A stretch of 64,000 nt of DNA, from the NCBI GenBank assembly GCA_022560025.1, contig JAFISE010000083.1, forward strand, positions 62,001 through 126,000. Direction: 5' to 3'. The position numbers and the translations under genes are program-made. The stretch is from Stagonosporopsis chrysanthemi. Its lineage: Eukaryota; Ascomycota; Dothideomycetes; Pleosporales; Didymellaceae. A model generated the notes under the pieces. It was not told the origin of the DNA and searched no databases. It saw nothing but the letters and a program-made list of their open reading frames with translations. Shown here in pieces: positions 31,421 through 46,203 of this stretch. How positions within the stretch are numbered: position 1 is the first letter of the stretch; each line of letters opens with the position of its first letter.

Positions 31421-34400
31421 ATAGCACGTTTACAGTCGCCCCCTATGTATGGGTTGACCTTGGCTGAGGGCAAGGTAGCGGTGATTCGGATCTGGCTTGA
31501 ACGGCTAAACCAGGCTCGGCGACCTTTGCTTGGGTCGCTGACTTTAGGGACTCCACAGCCAGCATGAATCGAATCCAAACTGCTGGAATTGCTGACTGGG
31601 TCTATCTGCTCGTCAAGGTGACTTTCTTTGGGCTGTCACCAGGAACGCAAGTGTAGTGGCCTAGAGCCGAGCAGCGCACACTTGGCAAGTGTCACAGGAA
31701 CACGGACCTGTAACAAGATTCGACAATTAGGTACGGAGCACTTTGTGCCGTGTCGTCTGGTCTCTTGTATGGCCAAGAACAGTCGGGCCTTATGGTCGCT
31801 TTTCCGGTTTACACAAGAATACCCAGATGTGTATCTGCCAGCATTGCATCAACTCTCAATGACGGAGCGAAATGCACGTACACCGTCGGTCCTGGTGCTG
31901 TTCCGTCGTCGCAAGTACCGTAATTACTGGTTCAATCGAATTGACATCGACTGTGGCTACTATGGACAGTAGTGGATCGACAACAATTCTTCGCTCTCGC
32001 CGTCAGCTTGTGGCCACATATCCAGGGACAGAAGCGCTTTCGTTTAATTTTTAATCGGGACTGATTTCTACGGTTTTTTGGGGACAGTTGGAGCCAGTTT
32101 AAGGAACGAGAGCACCCAGAGGATAAGGTCCGAGAGAAGATAATTTGAACCGTCTGTCTCCTGATATATCTCTTGTAAAGAAAACGCGTCGCCCAAGCTA
32201 CACGACGACGCGCGATCCTTTTGCGCCTCTGCTGCTGCCATTGCAGATTGTCACCCAGAACTGGACGCATTCAACTCTCGTGCATGCCCGCTAAGCCGGC
32301 GATTGAGGATGCGCTGCCAGCGATGCTTAGCTGGACCTAGGCGCGCAGCAGGTAGGTTGAGGTCGAGGAGGAAACCGTGCCTGCACAGCGAGGCGATGCG
32401 GAGCCCGACAGGCCGATTGTCGAAGCGAGTGTAGCATGACTTCACACCCGTCTACAGCACCGTCGCCTTACGACCAAGAGCGCATCAAATGACAACACCA
32501 TCGCGCTGGGTATCTTGCGGACTTATTCCGCTCACCTCGTCACCACTTTGACTTTCTCTCTCATCTGATGCTGTCTGCTGCCACGAACCGTGGTTGCAGC
32601 TCCCGCGCAACCTACTTGAGTAATGATGACGATCCTCTTGCTTTCACTATAGGGCACTGACCGACTTCCCCTACATCTACCCCACAACTCAGCAAGGTGG
32701 CGATCTAGCAGATCTCCATGTGCTTGTGACCTTCGGCTTCGCCAAACAAGGCAAGTTGAGCTGTCAATGCCAAGGTACCTCAGCACCCACCAACGAGAAC
32801 ATGGCTTCGGGAAGATTTCCAGCTGGTGGGTACGCATGGTCTCGAGTAGGTTCTGCAAGGCGCGTGGTGTGCCCGCTTCATGTTACACTCGATGGTGTTG
32901 GCGGAGCAAGCCTCAGCCGGCGCAGTGAGACCCCGTCGCACCACCGACATCATCGTCAGCATCACGCACAGCGACGAGCTTTGAGCGCTTTTGTTTTTGC
33001 CGTAGATGCGAGACAAGACTCCCAACAGCAGCGCTGTGCAGCAGGACAGCTGTCATGATGCCGATACCCATCTGTTATGCCACTTTTTGAGCACAAAAAC
33101 GTCATACTGCCATGTACCCGGGAGTCACTCATCCCTCCACCAGCGCCCTGTAGTACATGACACTACCGCGCGCAGCGCATCATCGCCATCACATGAAGAT
33201 CTAGAGACTGCGCTTAATGTTCACGAGATTTGCCTCCCAGCGTTCCAAGCGCGACGATTCGCTCGTATTGCGGGAATAACGGTCCCGGGGCTGTGATCCT
33301 GAAGCTTGGCCAGCACAATGGCGGGGTACATCTTCCAAAATGTTGTGGGGACTCGAGAATGACCGCGATCAGCGACATCGCAGTACTTTTCGCCACCACG
33401 GTTGATCTTGAGGCGTCGCTGCCAGGCTGGCTGACTGTGCTCACCGGCAGAACTGAAGGGCCGGCATATGTTCCTTGTTGTTGCGGTGTCATGTCGACGA
33501 TGGTGATTGGCTGCTTCTGCCCGGTGACCGCAGAACTGGTGCGAGCTTGCAGTGACTTGGACAGGAGATGAGGATCAACATGCACTTCGCTGCGCTTCAG
33601 GATGTATGGGGAAATGTTTTGATGATCAGAGATGGGGAGCTGGAACAGCCTCCCCGTAATTCCAAGTCTGACCTCATGCAAGCTCATGAAATCCCTGCTA
33701 AGGTTAAGGATCTTGTCGGTTGAGAGAATGTCACCGAGAGAGTAAGACATATTGCAGGTATGAGGCTACAGTCCATAAGACTTCGTGCAAGGCTTTGTTT
33801 GGAGTCACAGCGAATGTCCCCTCGCTGGTAGAATACGTTGTCGTTCTGGAAGCCCTGGCGTCGTGAGCTTCCAGAACATCATCTGCACCTCCACAACAGC
33901 CCAAGATCTTCCGACTCTATTTGGCCTCGTGGGGCTCCACCGTCCTGCTGATTCGTTGCCTCTCAGCTTTGTTGCCTCCTTGAGCAACGCGCTGCCGATC
34001 GCACCATCATCGTTTGAAACGCTTCACCAATCAGCTCTGCGTACCTGACTATGTCCTTACTTTAGTCATCTCGTGCCGGTGTAACACCACAGTCGAACCC
34101 TGCATGTGTCTTTAAACCCAAAGAGACGATCGCACTCCGGAGAACTCTGATTTTGAGGTTAGGCCTTGTACAATGTTTCCCGCCGGTGCATCACCTCCGT
34201 GAAAGCAGCTCGGACAAGCGTGTGATAGGTCGAAGACCAGAGCTTCATCCCTGGCGTAGCTTCGCTGCCAACACTCTGAACTTACGACGATCTTAATCCC
34301 CATGCTCGCGAGGCATGTGTTGTTGTTGTGGCGGATGACGGGGGACAGATCCCAGTTCCGCAGTCCGGGTGGATCTTCGGCCTTGCATGCGGGTTTGTGA

Positions 34401-34568
34401 AGTTTGGGGTTTAAAGTCGTGCATGTTCCCAGCTTCGAGGACCACAGAACGTGGATAATAATCTCGAGTTGCTCAAGTACCACTTCCTTCTGTTTGTATA
34501 CCATAATCTGCATTGCTGCATGACACAATCTCGAGTGCAAAACGAGCAGTAACACCAAAAACGACAGT
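31421..34568. other. 3.1-kb stretch with adhesin-like scraps and no intact gene
   Basis: Around 31815-31990 on the plus strand, short frames read CTYTVGPGAVPSSQ and then ITGSIELTSTVATMDSSGST after a frame change, in the style of Ser/Thr-rich surface proteins; this may be another relic. A 178-codon minus-strand frame at 33214-33750 is listed separately. The remainder shows no domain, RNA gene or repeat array. Confidence 0.35.
33214..33750 (-). CDS. hypothetical protein, weakly supported
   Basis: An ATG at 33750 opens a 178-residue frame. The first ~70 residues look protein-like (helix-prone, with FMSLHEVRLGITGRLFQ), but there is no family I recognise and no signal peptide or membrane segment. 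The C-terminal half reads like the shadow of a GC-rich sequence. It lies alone in a gene-poor stretch next to adhesin relics. It could be chance. Confidence 0.22.
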   Translation of the reverse strand: MSYSLGDILSTDKILNLSRDFMSLHEVRLGITGRLFQLPISDHQNISPYILKRSEVHVDPHLLSKSLQARTSSAVTGQKQPITIVDMTPQQQGTYAGPSVLPVSTVSQPGSDASRSTVVAKSTAMSLIAVILESPQHFGRCTPPLCWPSFRITAPGPLFPQYERIVALGTLGGKSREH

Positions 34569-36038
<1,470 letters not shown>

Positions 36039-37340
36039 GCAAGCCTGTGCCTGTCTGCTACTTGTGAATTCAAGTTATTCCTTGGAATTGTGGAGCGAGT
36101 GTGAAACACTCAGCCAGCAAGAGCAACTCCGCATTTGCGCAGCGTTCTCACCTTGAGTAATGATGTCACGCAATCTGTTTCGAAGATACCCAATCTCGTT
36201 CGCTCGCTATATATGACTCCTTGAGGAGGTGGAGACTGTCAAGTGGTAGGGCTATGGAAGCGGCAGGATTAGACGGTCATCGGCTGCATATCCAGCGATG
36301 TACGCAGTCATGGAAGCAATCAAGAATGAGAATATTGATATGACATACTCACCCAAACTATACTGCGAGCCGCGATGAATCGGCCTTGTTGTCGCGACAA
36401 TATCGGTGTCATTGTGCTGGCACCAGTTCGCGGCAGCCAACGGCTTTGCTGCGGCGCAGCTTCCTCCGGGCGTCTAATCTCAGATCCTTGGGAGCACCAC
36501 AGTTCATTTTGCATGCTGACGCGGGCTGAAAACACAACCAAACAGCATCGTCTTGCAACGTCTAGACTCGCGAGGATGCTGATCCCTCGCAGTTAACCGC
36601 GGGTGTAACACCTTGGTGAGCCATCGCAGGGCCCCCTTTTGGAGCGGCACGCCTAGCGGCCTGGAAACCACAACACCGATCCTGCCCTTAGGCCGATTCT
36701 TAAGGCGTGAGCTCCGGGCCTAGGCAGCACGGCATCGATCAGTCCCACCAAGATGCGAACCTGGAGAACTGGTCGTATCCTGCGACATCGCAATTTGGCA
36801 CCACGTTCATCCTCAGACGTCGCGCGCCCCATCAGCTGTTGGCAGCTGGTTGTCTGCAGCTCGCTCTTGTCGCAGCCGCCCTCAGCGCGAAAGCGCAATA
36901 TCACGCGCTGGCCGAACCTTCTTCCAGCAGCGGCGTTTGTGAACTCAGGCGTCCTATGCCGCTTGCAAATTGCGTCCAGAAATAACAGAGTCGTTGAAGC
37001 AAGAGAGCCAATCACTGGCAACCGCCCCTGAGCACCAGTGCTGTTTCGAGCCCTAGTGTCGCGGCGCGTGCACGCCTTAGCCAGGCACCATGCCGCTAAG
37101 CAATAAACAAATTGGACGAGCCAGGGACCGGCATGCCCGTGCGCAACCGGTCAGTGAATCAATATAGACCTTCGCTGCGCCCGTCAGCTCCTTCCTGCTT
37201 TCGTCAATCAACCTGAGGAATTTGCTTCCCTGCCGCTCTTTAAAGCACACAGTCACTCTTTACAAATCCCCACCAACCAGTACACTCACTCACCACTATA
37301 ATCGTCGCTCTACGCACGTTAATCAAATAATACCGACAAC
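36039..37340. other. 1.3-kb gap before the Kre9/Knh1-type gene
   Basis: No gene is supported. The last ~100 bases are pyrimidine/CA-rich and hold a TATAAT-like string at 37297, only about 40 bases from the next ATG, so it may lie in the leader rather than the core promoter. Confidence 0.45.
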
Positions 37341-38204
37341 ATGTTCACCAAGGCCTCCATCGTTGCCCTCTTCACCAGCATTGCTGCTGCCCAGCTGCAC
37401 GCCCCGGTTGGCGAGCCTGCCGGCAACCCCATCACTCGTCCCTTGAACGAGGTAAGCATCGACTCTGCGACACTGATCTTGGCGACAGTTACTGACTCGT
37501 CTTAGGTTGTCCCTGCTTGCAAGGCCTTCACCATCACCTGGCAGCCGACCACCTCCAACACGGTCTCGCTCCTCCTGCTCCGTGGCCCCTCCACCAATGT
37601 CGTTCCCATTCAGACTCTTGCTGAGGGCATCAACAACTCTGGCTCCTTCTCCTGGACTCCTGCCTCCTCCCTCGAGGCTGATGTTTCCCGTTACGGACTC
37701 CAGCTGATCGACGACGTTACCGGCCAGTACCAGTACTCGACCCAGTTCGGTATCTCCAAGGAAGACTGCGCTATCGTCGTCTCCTCCAGCTCTGCTCCCG
37801 CCCCGGCCTCGAGCTCTGCTCCCGCTCCGGTCTCCAGCTCTGCCCCTGCTGGCGAGTCCTCCACCCCGGCTGGCTACCCCGTCGCCTCTTCCACCCCCGC
37901 TGGCTACCCCGTCGCTTCATCGTCGGCCGTCAAGACCTCCGTGGCTCCTTACCCCACCACCGTCAAGACCGTTGCTACCTCCAGCGCCCACGTCGCCAGC
38001 ACCGGCGCCCCTGGCTACAACTCCACCATTGTCCAGCCCACCGGCTCGCTGACGGTGCCCTCTTCTCTGCGCCCCTCTGCCACTGGTGCTGGTAACGGTA
38101 CCGCCACCGGCCCCGGCCTGCCCGAGTCCACTGGCGCTGCCGCCTCCATCAAGGCTGGTCTCAGCCTTGTTGGTGCCGCTGCCTTCGCTGCGCTCATGCT
38201 CTAA
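37341..38204 (+). CDS. Kre9/Knh1-type GPI-anchored cell wall protein
   Basis: Two exons, 37341-37451 and 37506-38204, give 269 residues. Residues 1-18 are a signal peptide. Residues ~23-125 match the Ser/Thr-rich GPI-anchored 'Kre9/Knh1' immunoglobulin-like domain: NPITRPLNE, then KAFTITWQP, SLLLLRG, GSFSWTPA and YGLQLID. A Ser/Pro/Ala stalk follows with short repeats (SSSAPAPA, STPAGYPVAS twice). The C-terminus ends with a hydrophobic tail (about 245-269) after a small-residue region that fits a GPI attachment site. Related proteins help build beta-1,6-glucan or act as wall effectors. Codon use is strongly C/T-ending, as in highly expressed fungal genes. Confidence 0.88.
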
Positions 38205-39623
38205 ATCCCTCCCTTCTGCGATAAGCGTTCAAAAATCTGCATAGAAGCTAACTGGGATGTCAATAATGTCATGATCTTGCGTTCGGTTTGCTTTCATTTC
38301 TCAGATACTCCTGGTGTTTAATAGGGTATATACCACTTCTCTTGTGTTTCATTTCGACCCTTGGTGGCCGGGTCGTGTAGATAGTCAATGTCATCTGCAC
38401 CGCACATGTTCGAATGCCCCCTGCCCATGCCGCGCCGTTGTGTGATAACGCATGCCGATCGACGACAACCTTGTAGCTGCTGAGTTGCACTGCGCATTGG
38501 ACCCTGTGTCGTCATTGTTTGTGTTTGCATTCCACGGCAGCACATAGCTTGCTACAACAACGCCGCTGTTGTACATACGTTCTTGCCCCGCAGTCTGGCA
38601 ACCGTTGTCCGCATGCGTTTCCATGCGACGGTCCCTGCATGCCTTATGCTGCCGAATACCGTGAGCAGCCAACGTAGAGCCTTCTGGAATGATTTAGCAG
38701 CGGGAGCGTTCACGCTCATTCCAGACGTCTGTTCTTGGCAGTCTGAACATGATGATAGGTATCATCTGCTTTTGCTCTCGACGATGCAGCATGGAGGCCG
38801 TCATGGCCTGGAGCCCGCAGCTGCCTTTATAGTCTTGAGCGCACGTGTTGTCACCCATGCTGTAGGTACGATACGCTGTATCCAGAGTAGTTGCCTTCTT
38901 CTATCTCTACTCAGCATCTTCACCATCGCACGGACTCCCTATTCGTTGCCTCCTCTTGTAGTTGCGTGCGCCCACGACACTCTTGGTGCCTTCAACTTGC
39001 TTCTTAACCTCTGCCTCGTCGGCCGAGACAAGGGTTTTGCATTGCACAAGATGTTCGTCGCGGTGCGCAGCGTCTATCATGAAGGCTCAGTGAACGTGCG
39101 ACTCGGTGATTCACATCGCTTGGTGGTTAGCTGTGAAGAGGACAAAAGTGCCACAATGATTCGTTGATTAGTTTCAAGACGCCACCGTCGTTACGAGCGA
39201 CCGTTTGTTGATCACACTACAGCGTTTTCTCCAAGCTCTTGCATCAACCATAACTCCAAGCTGGTAATAAACGGCGTTGCTGTTGTAATGTCTTCCAGCT
39301 CAGCTTGTCATTTTGCCCTCCGAGCTTGGCAGGACCAGAGCTATGTAGCGAACAGCTCTAGAGGGGCGGTGGTAAAGACGTGCTTACACAGTGCTCGAAT
39401 GACAGCAATGCCGCCTTAAATTGATTTAGAGGAACCTTCGAGTCACCGTTGCATTGCACGAGACGTGCTGAAATTGATGGCGCAGGCATTTCGTCCGTTC
39501 GTGCCTCGGCGTTAAGGAGCTTGACCTTTTCTGGCGCCTTCCACGATCCGGAACGTCATCGAGCTTTAATACCCTCGCGCCTCCGCTTTCCAGCGCCCTC
39601 CATCATACATCACAACCACAACC
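38205..39623. other. 1.4-kb gap between two plus-strand genes
   Basis: A 194-codon frame at 38583-39167 lacks any family feature and I do not accept it. I see no repeats or RNA genes. Confidence 0.45.
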
Positions 39624-40696
39624 ATGGCGTTCTTCTTACGGCGGCCCTTCGCCATACCTGCGACAATCAAGCAGTCCGTCACGAGGACATCACAGCTCTC
39701 AGTGCGCGCATTCCACAACACGCCACTGAAGCAACACCCGCACTTCTTCAAGTCCAAGGCACCCACGCTTACCACCGCCACCAATGTCTCCAAGTTTCAG
39801 TCGACCTTCCGCCGCTCGTACCAGCAGGCTACATACAACAACCCCCTTGCGCAGGGCGATGCGCGACAGCGCCTCCTATATGGCGCTGGCATCTTTGGCG
39901 CGACTCTGCTAGGCATCAACTTGATCTTCAACCGCGAGACCCGAGAGGATGGTGGCATGCCGCCATTCGAGCGCGCCTACCTCAACGATACGTTCTTGCA
40001 CACTGGTCTTGGTATTGGAATCATTGGCGTTGCTGCGCGCGCCACGCACATGAACGGCTGGTCTTTCAGGCTCATGGCTGCCAACCCGTGGCTGGTCATG
40101 GGCGTCGGTCTCGCTGCTAGCATTGGTACTATGTACGGTACTATGGCCACCAGCCCTCAGAAGTGAGTACATTTGTTCTGCTATATTGAAGAGGGGATTC
40201 TAACTGCCACAGCTACGTCCAGAAGTACGCCCTCTGGACCGCCTTCAACGTTACCCAAGCCGCTCTCCTCGCCCCGCTCTTCTTCATGCACCCCGCTATC
40301 CTCGCACGTGCCGGTCTCTACACTGCTGGTCTAATGGGCTCACTCGCATTTGTTGGTGCCACCGCAAAGACCGACAAGTACATGTACCTCGGTGGTCCTC
40401 TCCTTGCTGGTGTTGCCATCGTTGCCCTGTCTGGTCTGGCTCCTATGGTCATCCCTGCGACGGCTGCGCGCACGCTGATGTGGACTGAGAACATCTGGCT
40501 GTACGGTGGTCTTGCTGTTTTCGGCGGCTTCACCCTGTACGATGTGCAGAAGATCCTTCACCACGCCCGTCTGGCTGAGCGCGGCCTCATGCCCAAGGAC
40601 CCCGTCAACGAGTCTATTCACCTGGAGTTGGACTTCATCAACATCTTCGTCAGGATGGTCCAGATTTTGGCTATGCAGCAGAACAGGAGGAAGTAA
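39624..40696 (+). CDS. mitochondrial Bax-inhibitor-family protein (GHITM/MICS1-like)
   Basis: Two exons, 39624-40162 and 40213-40696, join to 340 residues. The first ~45 residues are basic and free of acidic residues, with an arginine-rich amphipathic start (FFLRRPFAIP), so a mitochondrial targeting peptide is likely. The rest holds seven or so hydrophobic helices of the Bax inhibitor-1 fold. The motif ENIWLYGGLAVFGGFTLYD, followed by a helix with HLELDFINIFVR, is the C-terminal signature. The human homologue GHITM/TMBIM5 acts in the inner membrane in cristae shape and cation exchange. Length fits GHITM (about 345 residues). Function in this fungus is inferred from the family. Confidence 0.9.
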
Positions 40697-41597
40697 GCGA
40701 AAGCCCTCAATCAATGATTGGTGTAGCAGGATGTTACGATACGGCTCGTCGTGGCGTATGACGCATGGCAATTGCTCAGCGTCTTCCCAGTATAGTTCAA
40801 AGCAGCTTTTCAACAGCGCATAAATGTACCATATTCAATTTCTTCAAAATACGTGCTTGATAGATCTGCATAGTGAGAGAAGCGCCCTTTGCCTCAGTTC
40901 GGTCCGCTGCACCCGCATCCTCCAGCTCTGATACACATCTGTCCTTTTGCACGGCTGCGCCGATTCTGGCCTCGAAAGTGAGTCGTAGGTGCCATCTTCT
41001 CCATGCTTCTGGCTGTCGATGCGGCTATGAAAGGCGGGAGCAGGAGGCTTTCCAACAATTCGTCTCGCATCAGCTGCAGTCTACCGCTGCTACAAACACC
41101 AATCACGAATAAGGTCAAGCGGGAAAGACCCTTCGTCTCTCAAAGGTCAGGTGACACTATTAGCCACAACCTCGAGCTCGTCTTCGAATCTTGATACCCA
41201 GTCCAGAAAACCGGTCAAGAGAAGATGTGAGGGTGTCGTAAACTTGTGGGAGTCAGATTGCGAAAATGATGAGGGTACATGGGTCCACCATTGTTAGTGA
41301 TCGAGGGTTTGTGGTTTGGTTGTGCGCGGGCCAGAGCAATGGTCAATAGCCAGTGTGTAGCAGATGTCCACATGTGCAGCACAGTTTCGTAAGTCTGAAA
41401 TCATATGCCACATTAGAATGAGATAATGCTGAAGAAATGAATGAGAGGCGTAAAAGCATATCTGGAATTCATAATATGCATTACGCATCTGGTATCATAA
41501 CGCTACTGGGTATCACCACTCCACCGTCTTCTCTATCGTAGCTCTGCGGCCTGGGCTGCCTGGGCGAGTTCTCGACACAACCATCCCGACAATGCAT
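40697..41597. other. 0.9-kb gap between convergent genes
   Basis: The gap carries two 3' UTRs and no supported gene. The region near 41400-41500 is AT-rich. Confidence 0.5.
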
Positions 41598-43200
41598 CTA
41601 AGCCTTGGTCTCCTTGTCATGGTCGACGATCTCCACAGCACGCGTACTGTCCTTCTCGTTGAAGCTACCAGTCTCGATATCCTTGACAGCAGCCTGGTTG
41701 TGACCGATAGGACCAGCCTCCTCGAAGTGGCGACCCTTCTTCTCCGGACCGAGCGCGGTTGTGACCGCAATGCCGATGACGATGATGGCCGTGGCAACAC
41801 CCATGACGGGGCCGTACGCAGGGGACGGCTTGCCGCCGTGGGTGGTAATCATGATGCCCTCAGCAGCAGCGTTGACGATCTGGGCCGAAGGCGAGGAGAT
41901 CATGTTTCCGAGCTGGTATGTGAGACCGACGAAGGAGGAGCGGAAGGCAGGAGGCGACAGCTCGTTCAGGTGGATGGGAATCACACCCCAAGCACCCTGG
42001 ACGAAGAACTGGATCATGAAACCAGAGGCAGACAGGCCACGCTCAGTGGTGGGCAGAATCCAGGCGGGGATGAGGAGACCGGAGATGAGGGCAGCGCAGA
42101 CGATTGTGCGGCGACGGCCGAACCACTGCGATGTGTAGCCAAGGATGGTTCCACCAACACAGGCACCGGTCTTCATGAGAATGGAGGCGCGTGTGGCGCC
42201 AGCGGAGCTGAGGTGCTTAGACTGCTTCATGAAAGTGGTGTAAGAGTCCTGGCTGGTGTGGGAGTAGAAGTTGAACCAGGTCATGAGGAAGATGCAGTAA
42301 ACGACCATGCGCCATTCAGCCTTGAGCATGCCCTTGGTCTCGGCCCAGAAAGCGCCGGGAGCCTTCTCCTGCTTGCCCTCCTTTTTTGCAGCAATGAACT
42401 GCTTGGATTCAGGGAACAAGATGCGGACAAGACCGACAACGATGGAGAAGCCTGCGCCGACCCAGAAGACAGTCTTCCATGTGTTCGTCTCGCCACCGAC
42501 GCCGAGGTTAGCGCACGCAGCGAGAACGTAACCGAAGGAGTAACCTTGCTGGAGGATACCAGACATGAGACCACGTGCGTTAACACTTGAGGAAATTAGC
42601 ATTTGGTTGTTTTTGAGAGGTTAAGGGATGAACTTACGGGCAGTTTTCAAGTGCCATGGCGATGGCGTTACCGTAGACGCCGCCCATGAACAAACCAAAC
42701 AGAGAGCGCACAGCGAGGAACTGGTTGAAAGTTGCGCAGTAGATTGTCGCAACCTGAAGCAGACCCAAGATGAGCATGTTCAAGACCATCGGCCATTTGC
42801 GACCAAACTTGTCACCAGCCAGGCCGAAGAATGCAGCACCAACCGATCGGAGCAGCAGTGTCAAAGTGATGGCCGTGGTAATGGATGTGTTGCTCTGATC
42901 GTAGTAATCAGCCAGCTTGGTGGTCTGAATGGAGAGGGCGTGGAAGTCGAAGGCATCAGCGGTCCAGGCGAAGAAGCCCACGAGGAAGTAGGCCCAGTCC
43001 TTCAGTGCTAGCTGTGCAAGCAAGCTGAAGGGGTTCTTGAGAGGCTCAGGCTTCTGCCACTCGCAGACTTGCTCGCCATACGCGTTTGTGACGACTACAC
43101 GCTGGTCCCATTTGAAAAGGTCGCTCAAGGCCTGCTTCGCGGTTGCGAAGGTGCCCTTTGCCAGAGGATCGGCAGGTCTGTTCTCCGAGACTGTCGCCAT
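41598..43200 (-). CDS. JEN1: JEN1-family monocarboxylate/H+ symporter
   Basis: Two minus-strand exons, 42638-43200 and 41598-42585, join to 516 residues. It is an MFS protein with 12 predicted helices. The MFS loop reads GDKFGRKWP, and the JEN1 signature N-x-x-S/T-H-x-S/T-Q-D-x-x-x-T is present as NFYSHTSQDSYTT. Members import lactate, pyruvate, acetate or dicarboxylates with protons across the plasma membrane and are induced on non-sugar carbon sources. The N-terminal ~60 residues and the Lys/Glu-rich C-terminus are cytosolic; the tail has several lysines suitable for ubiquitin-driven turnover. Mono- versus dicarboxylate preference cannot be read. A TATATA lies about 115 bases upstream. Confidence 0.93.
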
Positions 43201-46200
43201 TGTGTCGGGTAGGCTTGATTTCGAGGAAAAGATGAGGAGTGAAGCTGCCTCTCAAGGTAAGACAGCTGAGCCTGATCAGGATGCTGAGGTCAAAAGGTGG
43301 GCAGTGCCCGTCCTATATATGCCCTTTCACGACATCCTCTTAGCGGGGTCTCCTGCCTCGTAGCGATCCTATCGACTCCCCCAGAGCTCATCTGTACGAC
43401 AATACTCTATGAGCAATGGTGCATCTTGTGGCGCTTTTTACCAAGAATACCAAGGCTTGGCTGACTTCTGTGTGGTTGTGGATGTAACTCGATCTAACCA
43501 AGTTGAGTAGATTGCCGGATTATCACTCTGCTGGCCGACAAAGCTGGGGTCGTATGCCGCGCTGATCGTACACATCCCCACGGGGAGAACAGCGTACTGT
43601 TCATTCAGACTTCCCCAGAGTACGCCTAGAGTCTCACTCAGAACGAGGCTCGTGCGTAGCATGGATCGTCGTATCGAAGAAGTCGCACACAACGGCCTTC
43701 CTGCATTGCCATATTTACCAAGCTGCGAGGCGCTACTCAAGCATTCGTTCGCACACCTTGCTCTGAAGAAGGCGCCGAGAGCACGCGCCAAACCCGCCGA
43801 AGCTCGCCTCTTACGAGGCCAAGAAAATCGAAGCCTTTCGTGTCTGCTCAAGTCCTTCACCAACGGGCTTGGGCATGCTTTTCCTGACATTCAATAAGTT
43901 CCACCTTGTTGTCCTCGTGTTTCGCGACCCTGCTTGAGAAGCCCCTCAAGAGCGCAGAGCACGACCGGTGTGAGAAGGATCTTCACAACATGACTCTGGT
44001 AGTCTGAACGTGTTCGCTTCAGGGCAAGGAACCCGAGCAGAGAATTAGGCCCACTTCAACTTGTTTGGTACAAGCTGTTATCACACTTGTTCGCGCAATT
44101 CGTGCTTTGCTACACACGAGAAACAACCGGCCCACATGTATTTGTGGGTCGGCGCCTGAGGATGCAGAGGAGGATTCTTGGCAACTTCTAGGGTTGCCGT
44201 TGTGAAGTGCAGCGGGCTAGATCTTGCCGCTCTTAGGGTCGGCTGACGCGACGAAGAGGCGGAAAACATGGTGTGGACGGAGTTATCGTGGGGGTGACGC
44301 ATTCCCGCTAGAGCGAGGAAACTGCAGGCGGCTTATCAAACCTCACACCGGTCATGATGACTCGCGGTCGTTTTTCCTTTGCCCAGCAATATGCCATGCT
44401 GTCAGAAGAGCTCAACTATCATCTAAGTGTTTCGCTGCTTGGCTCGATGATTTTGCAGAGATGTGAAGAGAATGCACCGGGACCTTTGTAATGTATCGAA
44501 CGATTATCGGACACACGTTGTTTCTAGCACTCAGCCGTGCTTTGCTTTCTTCGGGGCGCGGGGTCCCCATGAACGTTGCAAAGACCTCTGGGGCTGTGGA
44601 GCAAACCCCGAAGCCTGTACTTCAATAAGAGCAATGCGATTTCCACCTACGCAAACACGAGCGCATTGGCCTCTTCGGACGTCCGATCCTTCCAAGCGTT
44701 GCTAAGGAACGCCTGATAGTACGACCGCCGACTTGGCCAGGCCTTGGTTCTCCACACCACAGACACCAGGGAAGCAACACCGCCAATAACGCTGTGACCA
44801 GCTCATCGGCATTTGAAGTACCCAGATTGAGAGCCTGTGCCCTGCATTGCGGCTTATGTGACTCCTCGGAGGAAGGATCGTGGCGTGCAGGCTCCAAATC
44901 TTACTGGGCAATTCACAAGAGGAGTGTTTGTTCAAACCGCGGCCGAATGTGCATCAGACCACTGCCGTGATCCGTCTCGTCTCGTGGGCTGTCCGATTCT
45001 TCCCTGCCGGCGGAGCCTCAATCCTTCAGGTGCCCATTAATCATCGCTGCATGTCTGGGCACACAGCAACAACAGTAGTGCTGTACCGATATTGGGTTCT
45101 CACTGGGATATATTGCCCTCTCTCAAAAGTTGTTCAAGGTCGTTCGTCGAAGCTCGACAAGATGTACAGACCATTTTGACTGTAGCAGCACGCATTCTTT
45201 ACGATTCAAATCGCCATTTAGTTCTCGCCAGAAGAACGTTCCTGCTATCGATTTGTGGCTTGCCACAGGCTTCTCTTCCCCTGTTGTACTGTCTACACAT
45301 TCCAATAATAATGGATGCACACAAGCACCGAGAAACTGTAATCCACGCTAGATTCCCTTATGTTTCACAGCTCTAGATGTTCCAAATCCGCCATTTTGGG
45401 TCACTGTACACGACCTCGACCATCCTCACTGATTGAGTCTGGACCTTCCATGCACCCTGCACATTCTGCTCCCCACACCACCACCTTCTTCCCTCAACCT
45501 TGTCCAGTGTATCATGCAACGACTTGGAAGTATATCAACCTGCTTCGGTAACAGTTCTCGATTGTGAGTGTAACAATGTGTTTTGAAAGCCGTCAGGTAC
45601 TCATCATGTCTCTGGCCATCGCTCCCGAGTTCTACGCTAAAAGCTATCAGCGCGATCTCGGTCGCGAATTAATTGTATTCCAGGGTCGCAAATTGCTGCT
45701 CCAGCGGGTCGAGGTTCAACCCAGATCCGAACTTGCTCAATCGATAGTTCCCTGATCAATAAGCACTTTGGGCACAACGGAGTTGATTTCCTACTCGAAC
45801 ATGCATGATCAAGACAGCCAATGAGCAGCAAAGTCCAAACACCCAAACAGAACAATCCTATCAAAACACATAATCGTGAGCAATTCACCTTCCTCTTCCC
45901 GTTTCCACGCGTGACTATCCAGGTACATTAAGCCTTGCTACTGCACGCTAGTCAGCCCAAAGTTCTCTAGGAAAATCGAATCCAAACATGGAACATTTCC
46001 AGAAAGCGGCCTTACCCTGGCGGGACCGATAGCGGGGTTTCACCGGAACGCACCTCGAACGCTATCTCAGCACTCTACCGAACTAGCCTACCATCCCTTG
46101 CAACATTCTTACTATTCGTGGTGCAGTTCGCGCGATCCGATCTCCAGGATTAGTTTCAGCCTTGCGGTGCATCCAAAGTGGGAAAGAGGAGGGCGTGACC

Positions 46201-46203
46201 GGT
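43201..46203. other. 3.0-kb gap without a supported gene
   Basis: The gap begins with the JEN1 promoter. The remaining frames are short, without signal peptides, domain motifs or consistent splice sites. I see no tRNA boxes, inverted repeats or arrays. Confidence 0.5.
43314..43320 (-). promoter_or_regulatory. TATA box of the JEN1-type gene
   Basis: ATATATA lies about 115 bases upstream of the ATG at 43200, in the right place for a core promoter of a strongly regulated gene. Confidence 0.45.

Noticed and set aside
38583..39167. Plus-strand frame of 194 codons in the gap after the Kre9/Knh1-type gene
   Set aside because: No domain, signal peptide or splice context, and composition is not that of a coding region.
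43340..43590. CreA-like SYGGRG hexamers upstream of the JEN1-type gene
   Set aside because: Three matches (43343, 43379 and 43576) in ~250-400 bases are close to what is expected by chance on two strands, so I do not claim glucose-repression sites even though the family is often glucose-repressed.
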